From NCBI GenBank assembly GCA_002404095.1, contig DHJA01000105.1:1-17598 (forward strand): a DNA stretch of 17,598 nt. The letters are read 5' to 3'. The stretch's first letter is position 1. Every line of letters begins with the position of its first letter. The DNA is from Planctomycetaceae bacterium UBA4732 (GTDB lineage Bacteria; Planctomycetota; Planctomycetia; Gemmatales; Gemmataceae). Of the stretch, positions 15,115-17,598 are shown piece after piece. The notes under the pieces are model-generated. The model was not told where the DNA came from. It made no database searches and worked only from the letters and a program-made list of their open reading frames with translations. The translations under genes were made by a program, and so were the position numbers.

Positions 15115-15133
15115 CAGGGCTGGAACCAATCCG

Positions 15134-17533
15134 ATGCTTTCGTGGCTGCTGCGACAACTGAACGTCACCGGCGACCTGATCAATCACCTCGATCAAGTCG
15201 TGTTCGCGTTTCAATACGCCTGGGTGTTGTGGGTGGGAATTTCCCTGCTCCTCCCCGCCTGCTGGTTCATTTACACTTGGCAGCGTCGAAATATGCCCGG
15301 TACGCCGGCCAGCCTCTGCGTCGTCCTCACGATGACGCGCGTACTCATCCTCGCCCTATTGCTGTTCATTCTCGCCGGCCCGCATCTCAAATTGGAATAC
15401 ACGGTCCAGCAAAAGCCTATCGTCGCCGTGCTGCTCGACCATTCGCGGAGTATGGAGCTTCCGGCCGGGCCGTTTGAAACCGACGAAAACTTGTCGAAGG
15501 TCGCCGAAGCCGCCGGCTATCACGCCACCGCCGGCGCCCCCGACGCCGAGACGCGCATGGCGCTCAACCGCATCGGCCGGGCGAAGCTCAGCCAAACTGT
15601 CCTGCAAACCAGCGGCCGACCGCTGACCGAGACGCTGGCGAAGAAATTCGACCTGCGTTTCTACTCATTCTCCAACGATCTCAAGCAACTGGGCGTCAAC
15701 CCCGCTAAGCCGGACTTCCCCGAACCGCCGCATCCCGGCGGCTCGGCCACCCAGATCGGCGACGCCCTCGATCAGCTCCGCGCGGAGACGGCCGGGCGCA
15801 AGCTGGCAGGCGTATTGCTCTTTTCCGACGGGCAAAATACGGGAGGCCGTTCGCTCACGGAAGCCGGCCGCGCCTGCGGCGACGCCAACACGCCGATCTT
15901 CGCCGTGCCGCTCGGGCCTGTGCGCCAGCTACAAGATGTGGCCGTCGTCGGCATTGACGCCGCCAGCCCCGTATCGGTTGGCGACACAGTGCGCGTGGCC
16001 GCGACCATCGAATCTCAGGGCTTCGACAAGCGCGTCGTAAAGGTGGAATTGAAAGACGGGGAAACGGTCTTGGATTCCAAAGATGTGACGCTGAGCAACA
16101 CGGAACAGCAGCACGTCGATCTGACTTTCAAAGCCGACAAGGCGGGCGCCCGCTATCTGACGGTGAGCGTGCCGCCGCAGCCGGAGGAAACCGAAGACCT
16201 GCGCGGCAACAATTCCGACACCGCTTTCGTCCGCGTCAGCGACGAGAAAATCAAGGTGCTGTATCTCGAAGGTCTGCCGCGCTGGGACTTCCGTTTTCTG
16301 AAGAACGCCATGCGTCGTGACAACGGCTTGTCAGGACGCACGAATAAAGAAGTAGATGTCGTGCTGGAGGCGGAATGGCGGCGGCTGTCGGAGAAGGAGA
16401 AGATCGCCGCCCTGCCACACACCCTGGATCAGCTGGCCGAATACCACACGATTATCTTAGGCGATGTATCGCCGAAGATGCTGAATACGGAGTTTATCGA
16501 TCTGCTGGTGAAGGCAGTGCGTGAGCGCGGCGTTGGCCTGATCGTGGAGGCGGGCCCGCTGTATATGCCGCATAAATTCGACGACCGCCTTGACGCCCTT
16601 CTGCCCGTCCGCCTCAAGCGTGGCGTTTCCGGACAGATGCCGAGAGGGGTGCCGTCGTTCCATATCGAGCTGGCTCCCGAAGGCGAACTGCACGACTCCA
16701 TGCGGCTGTACGACGACCTGACTTCCAACCAAAACGGCTGGGCGCAGATGCCGTCGTATTACTGGTGCGCCGCGGCCGAGAAGGCGTCGCCGGGCGCGAC
16801 GGTGTTGGCGTGGAACCCCGTGCAAAGCACGACCGGCGGCAAGACGCCGTTGATCGCGCAGGCTTATGCCGGACAAGGACAGGTGTTATTCGTCGGCACC
16901 GATTCGACGTGGCTGTGGCGGCAGAACGTCGGCGACCGTTTCTTCTATAAGTTTTGGGGCCAAGGCGTGCGCGCCGTTGCCCGCAACGACAAGATGACGC
17001 AGAAAAAGAGCTGGTTGGAGGTGCGTCCGATTCACGTTCAGCCGGGCGAAGCGGCGCAGGTGGAGCTGACGGCCTTCGCCGTGGACGGCTCGCCGCGCGT
17101 GGACCCCGCCGCAACCGTGCAGGTGCAGGCCGGCGGCGAAACTGGCGTGATTGAGATGACGGCCGACCCGAACGTGAAGGGCCGTTATACCGGCAAGTTC
17201 ACGCCCAAAAGTTCTGGTGAATATCGCCTGACGTTCGCGGACGGCCAAGCCTCGCCGGTGGAAGCGAAATTGCCCGTGGCGGCGGCGCCCGATGAGTTGA
17301 AGCATCCGAACCTCAACCGCGCTGCGCTGGAGCAATTGGCCGTCGATTCGCACGGCAAGCTGGTCGAGTTGTACAACCTGGGTTCGCTAACCGATGAGCT
17401 GAAAGAGGATACGACGCAAGTCCAGCGTTCGCCACCGCCGGCCTCTCTGTGGGACAACTGGTTGACGCTGACGGCGTTGGTGTTGCTTTATTCTCTGGAT
17501 GTGGGCCTTCGCCGGCTAAGGGGGCTGTCATGA
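15134..17533 (+). CDS. VWA-domain membrane protein with glutamine-amidotransferase-like domain (799 aa)
   Basis: Start ATG 15134 gives MLSWLLRQLNVTGDLINHLD; the ribosome site is weak (only GGA-like bases). Two membrane helices at ~30-52 and ~61-86 precede a von Willebrand A domain. Its metal site (MIDAS) is complete: D102-x-S104-x-S106 in LLDHSRSM, T206 in ATQIGDAL and D232 in LLFSDGQNTGG. A beta-sandwich-like region at ~270-365 follows, then a class I glutamine-amidotransferase-like domain at ~371-615 starting KIKVLYLEGLPRWDFRFLKN and ending FVGTDSTWLWRQNVGDRFFY. No catalytic Cys-His pair is evident, so it is probably non-enzymatic. A last helix lies at ~776-793. Planctomycetes carry this protein type beside DUF4175-like and Bat-type genes. 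It probably forms an envelope complex with its upstream neighbour, with the MIDAS as a protein-binding site. The stop overlaps an ATG at 17530. Confidence 0.85.
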   Translation: MLSWLLRQLNVTGDLINHLDQVVFAFQYAWVLWVGISLLLPACWFIYTWQRRNMPGTPASLCVVLTMTRVLILALLLFILAGPHLKLEYTVQQKPIVAVLLDHSRSMELPAGPFETDENLSKVAEAAGYHATAGAPDAETRMALNRIGRAKLSQTVLQTSGRPLTETLAKKFDLRFYSFSNDLKQLGVNPAKPDFPEPPHPGGSATQIGDALDQLRAETAGRKLAGVLLFSDGQNTGGRSLTEAGRACGDANTPIFAVPLGPVRQLQDVAVVGIDAASPVSVGDTVRVAATIESQGFDKRVVKVELKDGETVLDSKDVTLSNTEQQHVDLTFKADKAGARYLTVSVPPQPEETEDLRGNNSDTAFVRVSDEKIKVLYLEGLPRWDFRFLKNAMRRDNGLSGRTNKEVDVVLEAEWRRLSEKEKIAALPHTLDQLAEYHTIILGDVSPKMLNTEFIDLLVKAVRERGVGLIVEAGPLYMPHKFDDRLDALLPVRLKRGVSGQMPRGVPSFHIELAPEGELHDSMRLYDDLTSNQNGWAQMPSYYWCAAAEKASPGATVLAWNPVQSTTGGKTPLIAQAYAGQGQVLFVGTDSTWLWRQNVGDRFFYKFWGQGVRAVARNDKMTQKKSWLEVRPIHVQPGEAAQVELTAFAVDGSPRVDPAATVQVQAGGETGVIEMTADPNVKGRYTGKFTPKSSGEYRLTFADGQASPVEAKLPVAAAPDELKHPNLNRAALEQLAVDSHGKLVELYNLGSLTDELKEDTTQVQRSPPPASLWDNWLTLTALVLLYSLDVGLRRLRGLS

Positions 17534-17598
17534 AGTCGCCGCGAAAACTCCTCGGGGTGGAGTTGTTTAGCCGCGACCCGAAGGGGAGCGCGTCTCCC
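17530..17598 (+). CDS. Possible start of a following ORF, cut by the window end
   Basis: ATGA overlap with the VWA stop. The frame reads MKSPRKLLGVELFSRDPKGS and stays open to the edge, but from 17566 it runs straight into the intergenic inverted-repeat family. That makes a translated gene doubtful; it may be a short chance frame or a gene interrupted by the repeat. Confidence 0.25.
   Translation, partial: MKSPRKLLGVELFSRDPKGSASP
17566..17598. repeat. Left arm of a further inverted repeat (truncated)
   Basis: The bases from TTTAGCCGCGACCCGAAG onward repeat the left arm of the 9700-9774 and 15058-15114 elements (TTAGCC/GAGCC, then GCGAC, then AAG, then GGAG). The partner arm would lie beyond the window. 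Confidence 0.6.

Overview
The window is GC-rich, densely coded DNA that most resembles a planctomycete chromosome, probably from the Gemmata side of the phylum. This is an inference from gene content. The supporting genes are a PknB-like kinase fused to a WD40 propeller, a very long DUF4175-like membrane/coiled-coil protein paired with a VWA/amidotransferase-like protein, a merR-type HTH fused to a receiver domain, and many intergenic palindromic repeats. No rRNA, tRNA, CRISPR array or complete insertion sequence was found.

Left third (1-3825, all + strand). This is an accessory stretch with a defence flavour. It holds the 3' end of a large Eco57I/TaqI-like restriction-modification enzyme, a TIR-domain protein that keeps its catalytic glutamate, two small uncharacterised genes, and a HigB/HigA toxin-antitoxin pair. 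The higBA promoter is near consensus, and a perfect 7-bp inverted repeat lies inside its -35/-10 spacer, as expected of an autoregulatory operator.

Middle (3826-6190). There are two copies of a ~100-130 bp palindromic repeat. The two copies show a compensatory base-pair change. Next comes a minus-strand HTH-receiver regulator with a clear intrinsic terminator and two strong hairpins upstream of its start. After that is about 580 bp with no recognisable gene. The last part holds a frameshifted minus-strand gene remnant (5674-6047) that only becomes visible when two reading frames are joined.

Right two thirds (6194-17598). A kinase-WD40 membrane protein lacks both catalytic aspartates and is therefore probably a pseudokinase. 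It is followed by an overlapping pair of a secreted protein and a lipoprotein, a convergent MFS transporter, and the 1260-residue DUF4175-like gene followed by its 799-residue VWA partner. Related inverted repeats with ~22-31 nt arms follow several stop codons (8633-8713, 9700-9774, 15058-15114, and one cut by the window end at 17566). One of these supplies the last codons of the transporter.

The left genes look like a defence/stress module. The right genes look like ordinary planctomycete envelope and signalling genes. I see no unambiguous new multi-gene system. The most unusual items are the pseudokinase, the degenerate receiver domain, the hidden frameshifted gene, and the repeat families.
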